A stretch of DNA of 64,000 nucleotides from Cupriavidus sp. D384 (GCF_001652915.1 NZ_BBQI01000073.1:62001-126000), one strand, 5' to 3'. Positions 8,780 to 17,286 are shown, numbered from the stretch's first letter. Notes: a model not told the origin generated them from the letters alone. Program-made: numbers and translations.

Positions 8780-9545
8780 GGCGGATCTCCCTCGTAAAAA
8801 AATCGGATAGTGAGCGGGTCAGTCGCCGCACCGCCTGCACGGCTTCGGTCTCAACGGGCGTCCAGGCCGCCACGCTGACATCGGGATGGACGTCGATCTC
8901 GTAGCAGGGCCGCCTCGCGGGCACGCGATACCACTTGTCGCCTTTTGTCAGCGTAGGCGGTTCGCAGCGAATCACCACTGGCGTCAGATCAAAACCGCCG
9001 CGCACGGCCACGTTGGCGGCGCCGCGCTGCAGTTGCAGCGGTTCGCCCGGCCGCGTGCGCGTGCCCTCCGGAAAAATGATCAGGTTGCTGCCCGCCCGCA
9101 GCGAAGCGATGCAGTCTTCGACCATCGCCGCGCCGCCGGCGTCGTTGCGAATCCATCCGGTGGCAGCCACGGCGGCGCTGGTGAACGGGTTGCGGGCCAG
9201 GTCGGCCTTGACCACGCAATCGGCGCCGCGCGTAAGCGTCATCAGGAACACGATGTCGATCAGCGACGGATGATTGGCCACGATCAGCAGGCCGCCGCGC
9301 CGCAGCCGTTCGCCATTGCGCACGCGGTATTCGATCACGCCCAGGCTGCACATCAGCCACAGAAACCCACGAAGCGTATGATGAATCACATCTCGGCAGG
9401 CGCGCCGATGCGTGTCGGCAGACCATGGCATCAGCGAAAGCACGGGAAACACCACCAGGCGGACCAGCAGCCCGCCAATGCCGAAAACGATGAAGCACAG
9501 CGCGGTAGCCAGTACCCGCCAGCCACGTTCGATGCGGTCAACCAT
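8766..9545 (-). CDS. PlsC-family 1-acyl-sn-glycerol-3-phosphate-type acyltransferase
   Basis: 259 residues starting MVDRIERGWR. After an N-terminal hydrophobic segment the acyltransferase HX4D motif appears as NHPSLID (His92, Asp97), followed by FPEGTRTRPG, the second conserved PlsC block. The start lies inside the last codons of the ketosynthase-like gene (8-base overlap). A lysophospholipid-type acyltransferase is standard in aryl-polyene clusters and may join the polyene to a glycerolipid. Confidence 0.85.
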   Translation of the reverse strand: MVDRIERGWRVLATALCFIVFGIGGLLVRLVVFPVLSLMPWSADTHRRACRDVIHHTLRGFLWLMCSLGVIEYRVRNGERLRRGGLLIVANHPSLIDIVFLMTLTRGADCVVKADLARNPFTSAAVAATGWIRNDAGGAAMVEDCIASLRAGSNLIIFPEGTRTRPGEPLQLQRGAANVAVRGGFDLTPVVIRCEPPTLTKGDKWYRVPARRPCYEIDVHPDVSVAAWTPVETEAVQAVRRLTRSLSDFFTREIRREGA

Positions 9546-10296
9546 GTCGCTGCCACCTCCATGCGGCGCTTTCGCCACGGTGCAGCAGCATCGGCTCGTC
9601 AGTCAGGACAAAGCGCAGCACATCCAGGCCATGTGGCAGCAAGGCAGGCGGACGCGGCGCGTCCAGGCTGTCCGGCTCGATGATTTCCAGGCTGAAGGCC
9701 GGATGACGGCCGTCCGGCCGGCCAATGTGCCAGGCCCAGCCGAACAGGCACTGCGGCTCGTCGGCGAAATCCAGATAGGGATCGGGAAGCGGCGTGTCGT
9801 AGCAGACCACCAGCACCTCGTCGGCGCCCTCCTCCAGCAGCGCGCAGGCTTCGACCAGCGCATTTTCCGCGGTATCGCGCCCGGCCGAGAGCGCCTGCAT
9901 GTTCGATGGATCGCGCCGGTCGATCGAAAACATGGCGCCGATGGCGTTGTGAACCGACAGGCCAAAGGCCGTGGGCGACAGCGGCTGGCCGTTGGCAAGC
10001 TCGCCCAGCATTTCGTAGGCACGGTGGGAATCGCCATGACGGGAGGCAAAGACGGCGGGAATGCCCTTCGGCGTGCCGGTTGCGTCGTCAACAGCGGCGA
10101 TATCGTAGGCGGGATGGAGCGCGGCGCGGCCCGTGACATTGACGCGCCGGCGCAGCATCGGGGCCATTGCAGCCAGCGCGGGCAGGTCCGTCCCCTCCGG
10201 CAACCAGGGCGCCTGGCTCCAGGCCTGCCAGTCGGCGGGAGTCTGCAATGCCGGCGCACAGGCGGCCCATGCGCGAATGTCGAATTGAAGTGCCAT
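9538..10296 (-). CDS. Beta-ketoacyl synthase-like protein, chain-length-factor type
   Basis: 252 residues starting MALQFDIRAWAACAPALQTP. The N-terminal half of a ketosynthase fold is recognisable (RRRVNVTGRAALHPAYDIA, TAFGLSVHNAIGAMFSI). The cysteine nucleophile is replaced in the ALSAGRDTAENAL segment, so I infer a non-condensing, chain-length-factor-like partner. First gene of the operon. Start at ATG 10296 rather than a TTG at 10416, because the TTG would lie inside the promoter spacer described at 10399-10427. Similar short ketosynthase-like proteins belong to aryl-polyene clusters. Confidence 0.78.
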   Translation of the reverse strand: MALQFDIRAWAACAPALQTPADWQAWSQAPWLPEGTDLPALAAMAPMLRRRVNVTGRAALHPAYDIAAVDDATGTPKGIPAVFASRHGDSHRAYEMLGELANGQPLSPTAFGLSVHNAIGAMFSIDRRDPSNMQALSAGRDTAENALVEACALLEEGADEVLVVCYDTPLPDPYLDFADEPQCLFGWAWHIGRPDGRHPAFSLEIIEPDSLDAPRPPALLPHGLDVLRFVLTDEPMLLHRGESAAWRWQRHG

Positions 10297-10398
10297 GCCG
10301 TGCGCGTGGGGAGGGAAAGTGATCCAGTCTGCCGCCAGCAGGCGATATCTGGTCGGCGACGCATTCTCCCACGCCACCGGTAGCGGTGGCTGTGCCAG

Positions 10399-10427
10399 AA
10401 CGTAACTGGAATGCAAAATTGTAACAA
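10399..10427 (-). promoter_or_regulatory. Promoter of the aryl-polyene-type operon
   Basis: On the minus strand TTGTTA (10422-10427) and TACGTT (10399-10404) are separated by 17 bases, a good sigma-70 arrangement in an otherwise GC-rich gap (10297-10498). The expected transcription start near 10392 gives a leader of about 95 bases before the ATG at 10296. No terminator for the upstream fahA gene is clear in this gap. Confidence 0.6.
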
Positions 10428-10498
10428 GGCAGATGCGGCACTTGGCCGGATCCGCCTTGTCGTTTCCCCTACTACCCGCCGCGAGGCCGGCCGGACGT

Positions 10499-11764
10499 TC
10501 AGCGCGGCGCGGGCAGGATCTGGCCGGTCACTTCGCCGAAACCGACGCGGTAGCCATCGCCCTGGCACCAGCCGGTCATGGTCACCGTATCGCCATCTTC
10601 CAGGAAGCCACGGGTGACACCATCGGCCAGCGTCACGCGCTCGGCGCCATTACGCGTGGTTTCCAGCAGGCTGCCGAACGAATCGGGCGTGGTACCGCTG
10701 ATCGTGCCCGATCCCATCAGGTCACCCACCCGCACGTTGCAGCCCGACACCGTGTGGTGCGCCAGCTGCTGTGCCATGGTCCAGTACATCGCCTTGAAGT
10801 TGGTGCGGCAGACCGTGGTGGCGGTGGCCGCGCCCTGCGGCTGCAGCGCGACTTCCAGCGCGATGTCGTAGGCGTTGCGGGCCGGTTGCTGCAGGTACGC
10901 CAGCGGCTCGGGCGATTGCGCCGGGTTCTCGCTGCGGAACGGTTCGAGCGCGTCCATCGTGACGACCCACGGCGAGATCGAGGTGCCGAACCCCTTGCTG
11001 TTGAACGGTCCGAGCGGCACGTATTCCCATTGCTGGATATCGCGTGCGCTCCAGTCGTTCAGGATCACCATGCCGAACATGTGCGCAGACGCTTCGGCGG
11101 TGCTGACGGGCTCGCCCAGATTCGACGGCTTGCCGACGATGAAGGCCATTTCCAGTTCGTAGTCGAGCTTGCGGCACGGGCTGAACACCGGGCGCGCCTC
11201 ATCGGGCAGCTTGATCTGGCCATTGGGACGGCGCAGCGCCGTGCCGCTGACCACCACCGAGCTGGCGCGGCCGTTGTAGCCGATGGGGATCTCCAGCCAG
11301 TTCGGCAGCAAGGCATTGGCCGGATCGCGGAACATGCGGCCCACGTTGGTGGCATGCTCGCGCGACGAATAGAAATCCGTGTAGCCCGGAATATCCACCG
11401 GCAGATGCAGCGTCACCGCCGACACCGGCACCAGTGCCTTGTCACGCAGGGCGCCATTGCCGGCCAGCGTCTGGTTATCGGCGGATAACAGCGCCGTCAG
11501 CGCGGCGCGCGTGTCGGTCCACACCGGCTTGCCCAGCGCGATAAAACGGTTCAGGTTGGGCGCGGCAAAGGCGCCCTTGACGGCGGCAGGCAGCAGGCCG
11601 GCATCGTCCAGCACCGACAGATCGAGCACCTGGTCGCCGATCGCCACGCCGACGCGAGGCGCGCTGTTACCCATCGAAAAAATGCCATACGGCAGGTTCT
11701 GCAGCGGAAAGTGGGTCTGGCCGTCGTTGGCCGAGGCGACCCAGCTGGTCTTGGGGGCAGTCAT
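10499..11764 (-). CDS. fahA: Fumarylacetoacetase
   Basis: 421 residues starting MTAPKTSWVASANDGQTHFPL. It has the fumarylacetoacetase N-terminal domain (LPYGIFSMGN) and the C-terminal catalytic FAH domain with DFYSSREHATNVGRMFRD, LDYELEMAFIVGK and LNDWSARDIQQWEY, which include the metal ligands and substrate-binding residues. It hydrolyses fumarylacetoacetate to fumarate and acetoacetate, the last step of tyrosine degradation. It follows hmgA by 19 bases, so the two form an operon. Confidence 0.96.
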   Translation of the reverse strand: MTAPKTSWVASANDGQTHFPLQNLPYGIFSMGNSAPRVGVAIGDQVLDLSVLDDAGLLPAAVKGAFAAPNLNRFIALGKPVWTDTRAALTALLSADNQTLAGNGALRDKALVPVSAVTLHLPVDIPGYTDFYSSREHATNVGRMFRDPANALLPNWLEIPIGYNGRASSVVVSGTALRRPNGQIKLPDEARPVFSPCRKLDYELEMAFIVGKPSNLGEPVSTAEASAHMFGMVILNDWSARDIQQWEYVPLGPFNSKGFGTSISPWVVTMDALEPFRSENPAQSPEPLAYLQQPARNAYDIALEVALQPQGAATATTVCRTNFKAMYWTMAQQLAHHTVSGCNVRVGDLMGSGTISGTTPDSFGSLLETTRNGAERVTLADGVTRGFLEDGDTVTMTGWCQGDGYRVGFGEVTGQILPAPR

Positions 11765-11783
11765 TATTCTGTAACTCCGGAAA

Positions 11784-13112
11784 TCAGCGCACGTTCGGGT
11801 TGAAATGCTTCTTCAGGCCCTGCCAGCACGTGTAGTAGTCGTGCTGCAGCAGCGCCGATTCGGCCGCATGGCGGGTGGGACGGATCACGCCCGGCGTCTC
11901 GAACATGAACGCCATCGTGTCGGTGATGTGGTGCGGCGTATCGGTGTCCGATGCCGACGCGCGCTCGAATGTTTCCGCATCGGGGCCGTGGCCGCTCATG
12001 CAGTTGTGCAGGCTGGCGCCACCGGGCGCAAAGCCATCGGCCTTGGCATCGTAGACGCCGGCAATCAGGCCCATGAATTCGCTGGCGATATTGCGATGGA
12101 ACCAGGGCGGGCGGAACGTATCCTGCGCAGCCAGCCAGCGCGGGCCGAAGATCACGAAATCGATGGTGTCCACGCCCGGCGTGTCGGACGGCGACTGCAG
12201 CACCAGGAAGATCGACGGATCGGGATGGTCGAAACTGATCGAGCCAATCGTGTTGAAGTGCCGCAGATCGTATTTGTACGGCGCGTAGTTGCCGTGCCAG
12301 GCCACCACGTCCAGCGGCGAATGATCGATCTCGGCGCGCCAGAGATTGCCCTGGAAGCGGGCCACCAGTTCGAACTTGCCTTCGCGGTCTTCATAGCTGG
12401 CTACCGGCGTGAGGAAGTCGCGCGGGTTGGCCAGGCCGTTGGAGCCGATCACGCCCAGGTCGGGCAGCTTGAACAGCGCGCCGTAGTTTTCGCAGATATA
12501 GCCGCGTGCCTCGCCATCGGGCAGTTCCACACGGAAGCGCACGCCGCGCGGGATCATCACGATTTCCTGTGGTTCCACGGCCAGGCGCCCCATCTCGGTG
12601 GCAATCAGCAGGCGGCCCTGCTGCGGCACGATCAGCATTTCGCCATCGGCGTTGTAGAAATAGCGGTCCTGCATCGACCGGTTGGCCAGGTACAGATGAA
12701 TGCCGCAGCCGGTCTGGGCCTCGGGGCCGCCATTGCCGGCCATCGTCACAATGCCATCGACAAAATCGGTTGGCGCGGAAGGCATTGCCGGCGGGCTCCA
12801 GCGCATCTGGTTCGGCGACGGCGGTACTTCGTCGAAACGGCTCAGCCAGCGGTCCTGCTCGATGCGCTCGAACGGCTTGTGCATCGCCGCCGGGCGAATC
12901 CGGTACAGCCACGCACGGCGATTGTGGGCGCGCGGCGCCGTAAAGGCCGTGCCGGAAATCTGCTCGGCATACAGGCCATAAGGGGCGCGCTGGGGCGAAT
13001 TGCGGCCCACAGGCAAGGCGCCGGGCAGCGCCTCGGTGGCGAATTCATTGGCGAAGCCGGACATGTACTCGGCGATCTTCGTGTCGGCCGTGTGCAGTTG
13101 TGTTTGCGTCAT
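11784..13112 (-). CDS. hmgA: Homogentisate 1,2-dioxygenase
   Basis: 442 residues, the usual length. The central part [15 protein letters not shown] and the C-terminal metal region [15 protein letters not shown] and CMSGHGPD match the iron-binding histidine/glutamate sites of homogentisate dioxygenases. It opens the ring of homogentisate to maleylacetoacetate. No maleylacetoacetate isomerase gene is in the immediate operon. Promoter and a leader hairpin are visible upstream (13135-13248). Confidence 0.96.
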   Translation of the reverse strand: MTQTQLHTADTKIAEYMSGFANEFATEALPGALPVGRNSPQRAPYGLYAEQISGTAFTAPRAHNRRAWLYRIRPAAMHKPFERIEQDRWLSRFDEVPPSPNQMRWSPPAMPSAPTDFVDGIVTMAGNGGPEAQTGCGIHLYLANRSMQDRYFYNADGEMLIVPQQGRLLIATEMGRLAVEPQEIVMIPRGVRFRVELPDGEARGYICENYGALFKLPDLGVIGSNGLANPRDFLTPVASYEDREGKFELVARFQGNLWRAEIDHSPLDVVAWHGNYAPYKYDLRHFNTIGSISFDHPDPSIFLVLQSPSDTPGVDTIDFVIFGPRWLAAQDTFRPPWFHRNIASEFMGLIAGVYDAKADGFAPGGASLHNCMSGHGPDAETFERASASDTDTPHHITDTMAFMFETPGVIRPTRHAAESALLQHDYYTCWQGLKKHFNPNVR

Positions 13113-13134
13113 GGAGTCTTTCCTCTCACACCTC

Positions 13135-13154
13135 CGCCGGCTTGAAAGCCGGCG
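13135..13154 (-). other. Leader hairpin just upstream of the hmgA ribosome-binding site
   Basis: CGCCGGCTT (13135-13143) and AAGCCGGCG (13146-13154) form a nine-pair stem with a two-base centre, in the predicted 5' leader of the hmgA-fahA mRNA and about 22 bases before the start codon. The GGAGG/GAGGA stretch follows it directly. There is no T run, so it is not a terminator; mRNA stabilisation or translational control are possible. Confidence 0.45.
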
Positions 13155-13201
13155 TTTGTCATCGGCATGGCGTGGGCGCCATATCCATCAAATTATGGTT
13201 A

Positions 13202-13248
13202 GTAAAATTGATTTACCAAATCGTAATCATGCAGGCGAGCGATGTCAA
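13202..13248 (-). promoter_or_regulatory. hmgA-fahA promoter with a dyad at the expected start of transcription
   Basis: On the minus strand TTGACA (13243-13248), a 17-base spacer and TACGAT (13220-13225) form a near-consensus promoter. Directly downstream, GTAAA (13202-13206) and TTTAC (13212-13216) form an inverted repeat over the likely +1, where a repressor would act. No regulator of this operon is adjacent apart from the XRE gene at 13522-13908. The rest of the gap 13249-13472 shows no gene. Confidence 0.6.
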
Positions 13249-13472
13249 ACCACAATTACGATAGGTCAGCGAGTGGGCGAGCGTAGGCGCGCCGACAGGC
13301 ATCAGGGCGCACGGCGACAGCCACGATCAGTGGCGGAGCGTCAGGAAAAAGGGAAAAGCGGAGATAGCGGCGCGAAAGCTCGCCGCAAGGGGGCAACAGC
13401 AAGGCGCGCCATCCGATATGGCGGCCGGCAGGACAAGCGGCGCCCGGGCAGACGCCAGGCGCAGCCAACGGA

Positions 13473-13512
13473 ATTCGTGACAGGACGAGCGATCGCCTGT
13501 CCTGTCACGAAT
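13473..13512. repeat. 40-bp near-perfect palindrome after the XRE gene
   Basis: ATTCGTGACAGGAC (13473-13486) is repeated inverted as GTCCTGTCACGAAT (13499-13512). The 12-base centre itself contains the palindrome GCGATCGC (13489-13496), so almost the whole 40 bases fold on themselves. It lies 9 bases beyond the XRE stop codon. No T tract follows on either strand, so it may be a rho-independent-like end, an mRNA 3' stabiliser or a protein-binding site. Confidence 0.65.
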
Positions 13513-13521
13513 CCTGAGGGG

Positions 13522-13908
13522 TTAGACGGGCTTGTGGCCCTCCCCCGTAGTGGGGCCCGAACCAAAACCACCGGGCGACGGCGTCGATGCAGCCGGTGCA
13601 GCTGCCGCGGCAGGCTGGCCAGCCATCGATGCAGCCGTCACACCGCCATTACGGCTGGCAATGAACGCGTTCACGTCGGCGGCAAGATGCTGTGGCGCAA
13701 GCACCACTTCAAGACCCAGCGCCTCGCAGGCCGCCAGGAAAGTGGACATGCGCGGGTCGGCCTGACCCGATTCGGCACGAAGATATGCCTCGCGGGAAAT
13801 CCCGGCCTTACGGGCGACGTCCTCCTGCTTGAGCTTGCGCGCTCGACGCAACGCCCGCAGTTGCCGGAACGGTTCGCTAGCGCCTCTTGGCACGGCTGTA
13901 CTGTTCAT
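13522..13908 (-). CDS. XRE-family helix-turn-helix regulator with low-complexity C-terminus
   Basis: 128 residues. Residues about 13-70 are a Cro/CI-type HTH domain (FRQLRALRRARKLKQEDVA, then KAGISREAYLRAESGQ). From about residue 95 the chain is rich in alanine, proline and glycine and probably disordered. No effector domain. It is transcribed toward hmgA but separated from it by about 410 bases and a large palindrome, so a role in homogentisate control is possible but unsupported. A CTTACG-17-TATACT promoter-like pair lies upstream at about 13957-13985. Confidence 0.75.
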   Translation of the reverse strand: MNSTAVPRGASEPFRQLRALRRARKLKQEDVARKAGISREAYLRAESGQADPRMSTFLAACEALGLEVVLAPQHLAADVNAFIASRNGGVTAASMAGQPAAAAAPAASTPSPGGFGSGPTTGEGHKPV

Positions 13909-14157
13909 GTCGGTCTCCAGTCACCAGTGAAAAAAAAGTGCGCGGACGTGCATTCGAGTATAGAGCACGTAAAGCGTTCCGTAAGGTCTGTTGTGGAACA
14001 CTTTTACAGATTTCTTATGATGGCTTGATCTTCGCCGCCGGACTCTCATCCAAACGGCGGATAAAGCACAGCATCCCTCCTCCCGCCCCCACATAACGAC
14101 AGTGCGCGCTTTGCGTTGACGTCACATCAGTATCGTCCATGTGTGCCACAAGGCAAG

Positions 14158-14185
14158 TTGACAAACCGACCGGTCGTGCTATTCT
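14158..14185 (+). promoter_or_regulatory. tetR-family gene promoter with embedded operator
   Basis: TTGACA (14158-14163), a 16-base spacer and TATTCT (14180-14185). The spacer holds the perfect 10-bp palindrome CGACCGGTCG (14167-14176), exactly where a TetR dimer would block RNA polymerase. The predicted start of transcription coincides with the start codon at 14193, implying a leaderless message. A near-identical copy of the element occurs inverted at 14933-14951. Confidence 0.7.
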
Positions 14186-14192
14186 CGATCGC

Positions 14193-14813
14193 ATGCAAAA
14201 GGGACAGCTCACGCGCACCGCGATCATCGAACAGGCTCTGCAGTCGGCCACCCAGGTCGGCTTCGAGCAGTTGTCGCTCGCCACCCTGGCCGCCGACACC
14301 AATATGTCGAAGAGCGGCCTTTACGCCCACTTCAAGTCGAAGGAAGCGTTGCAGGAGGCCGTGCTGGCGCGCGCGATGGAGCGATTCTCGGAAATCGTGG
14401 TGCAGCCGGCGATGCGGCAGGACCGTGGCATCGCCCGGCTCGAAACGCTGTTCGACGGTTATCTGGCGTGGATCGCCGGCGCGGTCATCGAGGGCGGCTG
14501 CGTGTTCATGGCGCTGTCGCAGGAGTACCGCAACCGGCCCGGCATCATCCGCGACCGGCTGGTACTGGCCTTCAAGGACTGGCACAGCACCATCGTGCGC
14601 GTGGTGACCGATGCCGTGGACGAAGGCGACCTGCACGCCGACACCGACCCGCGCCAGTTTGCCTTCGAGATGGCAGGCATCGGCATGTCGTTCCAGTCGT
14701 CGTCCAGGCTGATGGCCCGTGCCGATGCGGAAGTGATGGCCCGGCGTGCGTTCGCGCGGCTGGTCAATGACGTCAAAGAGAATCGCGCCAGGGAGGCCGC
14801 CGGAACAGACTGA
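14193..14813 (+). CDS. TetR/AcrR-family transcriptional regulator
   Basis: 206 residues starting MQKGQLTRTAIIEQALQSATQ. The N-terminal HTH is typical (FEQLSLATLAADTNMSKSGLYAHFKSKEALQ), followed by a helical ligand domain with a TetR_C-like segment (DTDPRQFAFEMAGIGMSFQ). I reject an upstream in-frame ATG at 14139 because it would precede the -35 box and adds 18 residues unlike the family. The operator in its own promoter suggests autorepression. The second operator copy in front of the hydrolase gene suggests that gene is the target. Confidence 0.88.
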   Translation: MQKGQLTRTAIIEQALQSATQVGFEQLSLATLAADTNMSKSGLYAHFKSKEALQEAVLARAMERFSEIVVQPAMRQDRGIARLETLFDGYLAWIAGAVIEGGCVFMALSQEYRNRPGIIRDRLVLAFKDWHSTIVRVVTDAVDEGDLHADTDPRQFAFEMAGIGMSFQSSSRLMARADAEVMARRAFARLVNDVKENRAREAAGTD

Positions 14814-14932
14814 TCCGGCAGATGCTGCGCCGTGCGATGCCGATTCCCGGTTATCCGCGTGCCGTGAGATAGCGGCGCGACAATGTAGAGGGTGGTTCAG
14901 GCGGCATTTTTGCCCTGTTTTCTTGCCCAGAA

Positions 14933-14951
14933 AATAGCACGACTGGTCGGT
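14933..14951 (-). promoter_or_regulatory. Second, inverted copy of the TetR operator
   Basis: On the minus strand this reads ACCGACCAGTCGTGCTATT, matching 18 of 19 bases of the element in the tetR promoter (14165-14183). It lies 80 bases before the alpha/beta hydrolase start and 120 bases after the tetR stop. Because the copy includes part of the -10 box, it may be a duplicated promoter fragment pointing back toward tetR. Confidence 0.6.
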
Positions 14952-15030
14952 CGTAAAGCATAAAAAAGATGAGGCCAGCACGGTCTTGTCACCGGCCAGA
15001 TCGGTAAATGATCAGTTGGAGGTGTTCGTC

Positions 15031-16038
15031 GTGCCGCAAGTGCTGTCATCCACATCCCAACGCTCCACCAGCCCGAACGCTGGCGGCGCCCTCTCCCGCC
15101 GTCCCCGGACCGTTGCCGGCGCACTGCAAGCCAGTGTCATGGCGTGGCGTCGGCTGCGCTGGCAAACCGGCAGCCTGTTCTTTCCGACCGCCACCGCCAC
15201 GGCGCTGGAGCGCCTGTGGTTCAGTCCGCCGCGGGGCAAGCACAGTCCCGAAGGCCGCCGGCTGCTGGATTCCGCACGCACGGAATGGGCGCTCGTGACC
15301 GGCCAGGGTGCCAGCCGTCGCGTCCGCGTGTATCGCTGGGGCAACAAGGGGCCGGTGGTACTGCTGGCTCATGGCTGGGGAGGCAATGCGGGCCAGTGGC
15401 ATGCGGTGGTCGGCGGCCTGCTGTCGGCGGGCATGCGCGTGGTGGCATTCGATGCGCTGTCGCACGGCGCGTCGGATGCGGGTGCGCGGGGCCAGCAGCA
15501 GACTTCGATACTGGAAATGGCGAGATCGCTATTGGCCGTGGCATGGCATGTCGGGCCGGTGCATGCCGTCGTGGCGCACTCGCTTGGCGGTGCGGCGGCC
15601 GCGCAGGCAATCCGCGAGGGCCTGCCCGCACGCGGCGTGGCGATGATCGGCGCCCCTGCCGACATGTACGACGCGTGCTCTGCGATGGCCTGGCAGCTTG
15701 GCATCGCGCCGCATGTGCTGGACCGCATGCAACGCCGCAGCGAGCAATGGCTGGGCGCGAGCTGGTCCACGTTCAACGTGCCCGATATCGGCCGGACGCG
15801 TCCGGTGCCGCCACTGCTGGTGATTCATGACCGCGACGACAAGGAAGTGCGCTGGGAAGATGGCGCGGCCATTGCCGGCGCATGGCCGGACTCGCGCCTG
15901 ATCACTACCGAGGGCCTGGGCCACCGGCGCGTCCTGCGCGATACCGATGTCATCGCACATCTCGCGCGTTTCGTGTGCGGCCTGGCGGCCACGCCTGCCC
16001 TGCCCCCAATGTCGCTCAGAGCCCCCGCGTCGCAATGA
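15031..16038 (+). CDS. Alpha/beta hydrolase
   Basis: 335 residues from a GTG start that has GGAGGT seven bases upstream; an in-frame TTG at 14986 lacks such a site. The fold markers are LLAHGWGGNAGQW (oxyanion region, about 112-124), the nucleophile elbow VAHSLGGA (Ser184), the acid in VIHDRDDKEV and the histidine in EGLGHRRVL. All triad members are present in order. The substrate is unknown. It sits directly downstream of a TetR regulator and an operator copy, a typical detoxification or ester-hydrolase arrangement. Confidence 0.85.
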   Translation: MPQVLSSTSQRSTSPNAGGALSRRPRTVAGALQASVMAWRRLRWQTGSLFFPTATATALERLWFSPPRGKHSPEGRRLLDSARTEWALVTGQGASRRVRVYRWGNKGPVVLLAHGWGGNAGQWHAVVGGLLSAGMRVVAFDALSHGASDAGARGQQQTSILEMARSLLAVAWHVGPVHAVVAHSLGGAAAAQAIREGLPARGVAMIGAPADMYDACSAMAWQLGIAPHVLDRMQRRSEQWLGASWSTFNVPDIGRTRPVPPLLVIHDRDDKEVRWEDGAAIAGAWPDSRLITTEGLGHRRVLRDTDVIAHLARFVCGLAATPALPPMSLRAPASQ

Positions 16039-16098
16039 TGCGGAAGCCTGGCTCGCCGTCCATGCAGCGCTGACTACGGCTTGGCCGTTAATTGCGGA

Positions 16099-17115
16099 TC
16101 AAAACCCTTGCAGCACCAGCTTGCCGATGGTCTGGCCGCCTTCAAGCAGAGCATGAGCACGCCGCAGGTTGTCGGCACGGATGGCACCCAGGTTGTCACC
16201 CACCGTGGTCTGCAGCTTGCCGGCGTCTACCAGCCGCGCCACTTCGTTCAGGAGGCGGTGCTGGGCGATCATGTCGGGCGTCTCGAACATCGCACGCGTG
16301 AACATGAATTCCCATACGAACGTGGCGCTCTTGCTCTTGAGTTCGCCCACGCTCAGCGGGCCGGCGTTCTCGACGATCGAGCAGATCTTGCCCTGCGGTG
16401 CGATCGCCTCGGCCATGGCGTGGAAATGGCGATCCGTATCGTTGAAGCACAGGATGTAGTCCACGTGCGCAAACCCCAGCGCGCGCAGTTGCTTCGGCAT
16501 GTCCTGGCGGTGGTCGATCGTGTGATCGGCGCCCAGGCGGCGGCACCATGCCTCGGATTCCGGCCGCGAAGCGGTGGCGATCACGGTCAGGCCGGCCAGC
16601 ACCTTGGCAAGCTGGATGCCGATCGACCCCACACCGCCTGCCCCGCCAATGATCAGCACCGACCTGCCGGCATCGTCGCCCTTTGGCGAAACGCCGAGCC
16701 GGTCGAACAACGCTTCCCAGGCCGTGATTGCCGTCAGCGGCAGCGCGGCGGCTTGCGGGAAATCCAGCGATGCAGGCTTGTGGCCGGCAATGCGTTCGTC
16801 GACCAGATGGAATTCGCTGTTGGCACCAGGCCGGGTAATGCTGCCCGCGTAGAACACCGGATCGCCCACCTTGAACAGCGTCACCTCCGGGCCCACCGCC
16901 ACCACGGTACCGGCGGCGTCCCAGCCCAGCACGCGGGGGGCGTCCTCGACCTTGTCCTTCGGCGCACGCACCTTGGTGTCCACCGGATTCACGGCAATGG
17001 CTTCCACCTTGACCAGCAGGTCGCGGCCCGAGGCTTCGGGCTTGGGAATCTCCACGTCGACCAGCGACTGGGGATCGGAAATGGGCAGGTAACGGGTCAG
17101 GCCGATGGCTTTCAT
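16099..17115 (-). CDS. Zinc-type/quinone-oxidoreductase family alcohol dehydrogenase (MDR superfamily)
   Basis: 338 residues starting MKAIGLTRYLPISDPQSLVDV. MDR fold with the NADPH-binding motif LIIGGAGGVGSIGIQLAK and WCRRLGADHTIDH. The catalytic zinc cysteine/histidine set of classical alcohol dehydrogenases is not apparent, consistent with the zinc-free quinone-oxidoreductase branch. The start is the ATG at 17115. The gene converges with the alpha/beta hydrolase and is not linked to the oxalate operons. Confidence 0.85.
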   Translation of the reverse strand: MKAIGLTRYLPISDPQSLVDVEIPKPEASGRDLLVKVEAIAVNPVDTKVRAPKDKVEDAPRVLGWDAAGTVVAVGPEVTLFKVGDPVFYAGSITRPGANSEFHLVDERIAGHKPASLDFPQAAALPLTAITAWEALFDRLGVSPKGDDAGRSVLIIGGAGGVGSIGIQLAKVLAGLTVIATASRPESEAWCRRLGADHTIDHRQDMPKQLRALGFAHVDYILCFNDTDRHFHAMAEAIAPQGKICSIVENAGPLSVGELKSKSATFVWEFMFTRAMFETPDMIAQHRLLNEVARLVDAGKLQTTVGDNLGAIRADNLRRAHALLEGGQTIGKLVLQGF

Positions 17116-17233
17116 GTCAGCATCCGTTCGAAGAATGACGGGATGGATGCATCGTAGCCAATCGCCAGCTGATTGATTAGCCGGATAGTGTTGCAATCAC
17201 TTTCCCGTTTTTCAGGAAAATCCGGCCAAACAA

Positions 17234-17256
17234 AAAGCCCGCACGAAGCGGGCTTT
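17234..17256 (-). terminator. Rho-independent terminator of the oxlT-like gene
   Basis: AAAGCCCGC (17234-17242) and GCGGGCTTT (17248-17256) form a nine-pair stem with a five-base loop. Reading the minus strand the stem is followed by TTGTTTGG, giving a U-rich tail 31 bases after the MFS stop codon. Confidence 0.8.
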
Positions 17257-17286
17257 CGTTTCTCCATGATGCGAAAGGCGAACAGG

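Noticed and set aside
13489-13496. GCGATCGC as a cyanobacterial HIP1-type repeat
   Set aside because: A single copy nested in a larger palindrome in a proteobacterial context; GC-rich octamers of this kind occur by chance.
14139-14192. Upstream ATG giving an 18-residue N-terminal extension of the TetR protein
   Set aside because: It would place the start codon before the -35 box of the promoter found at 14158-14185, and the extra residues do not fit the family.
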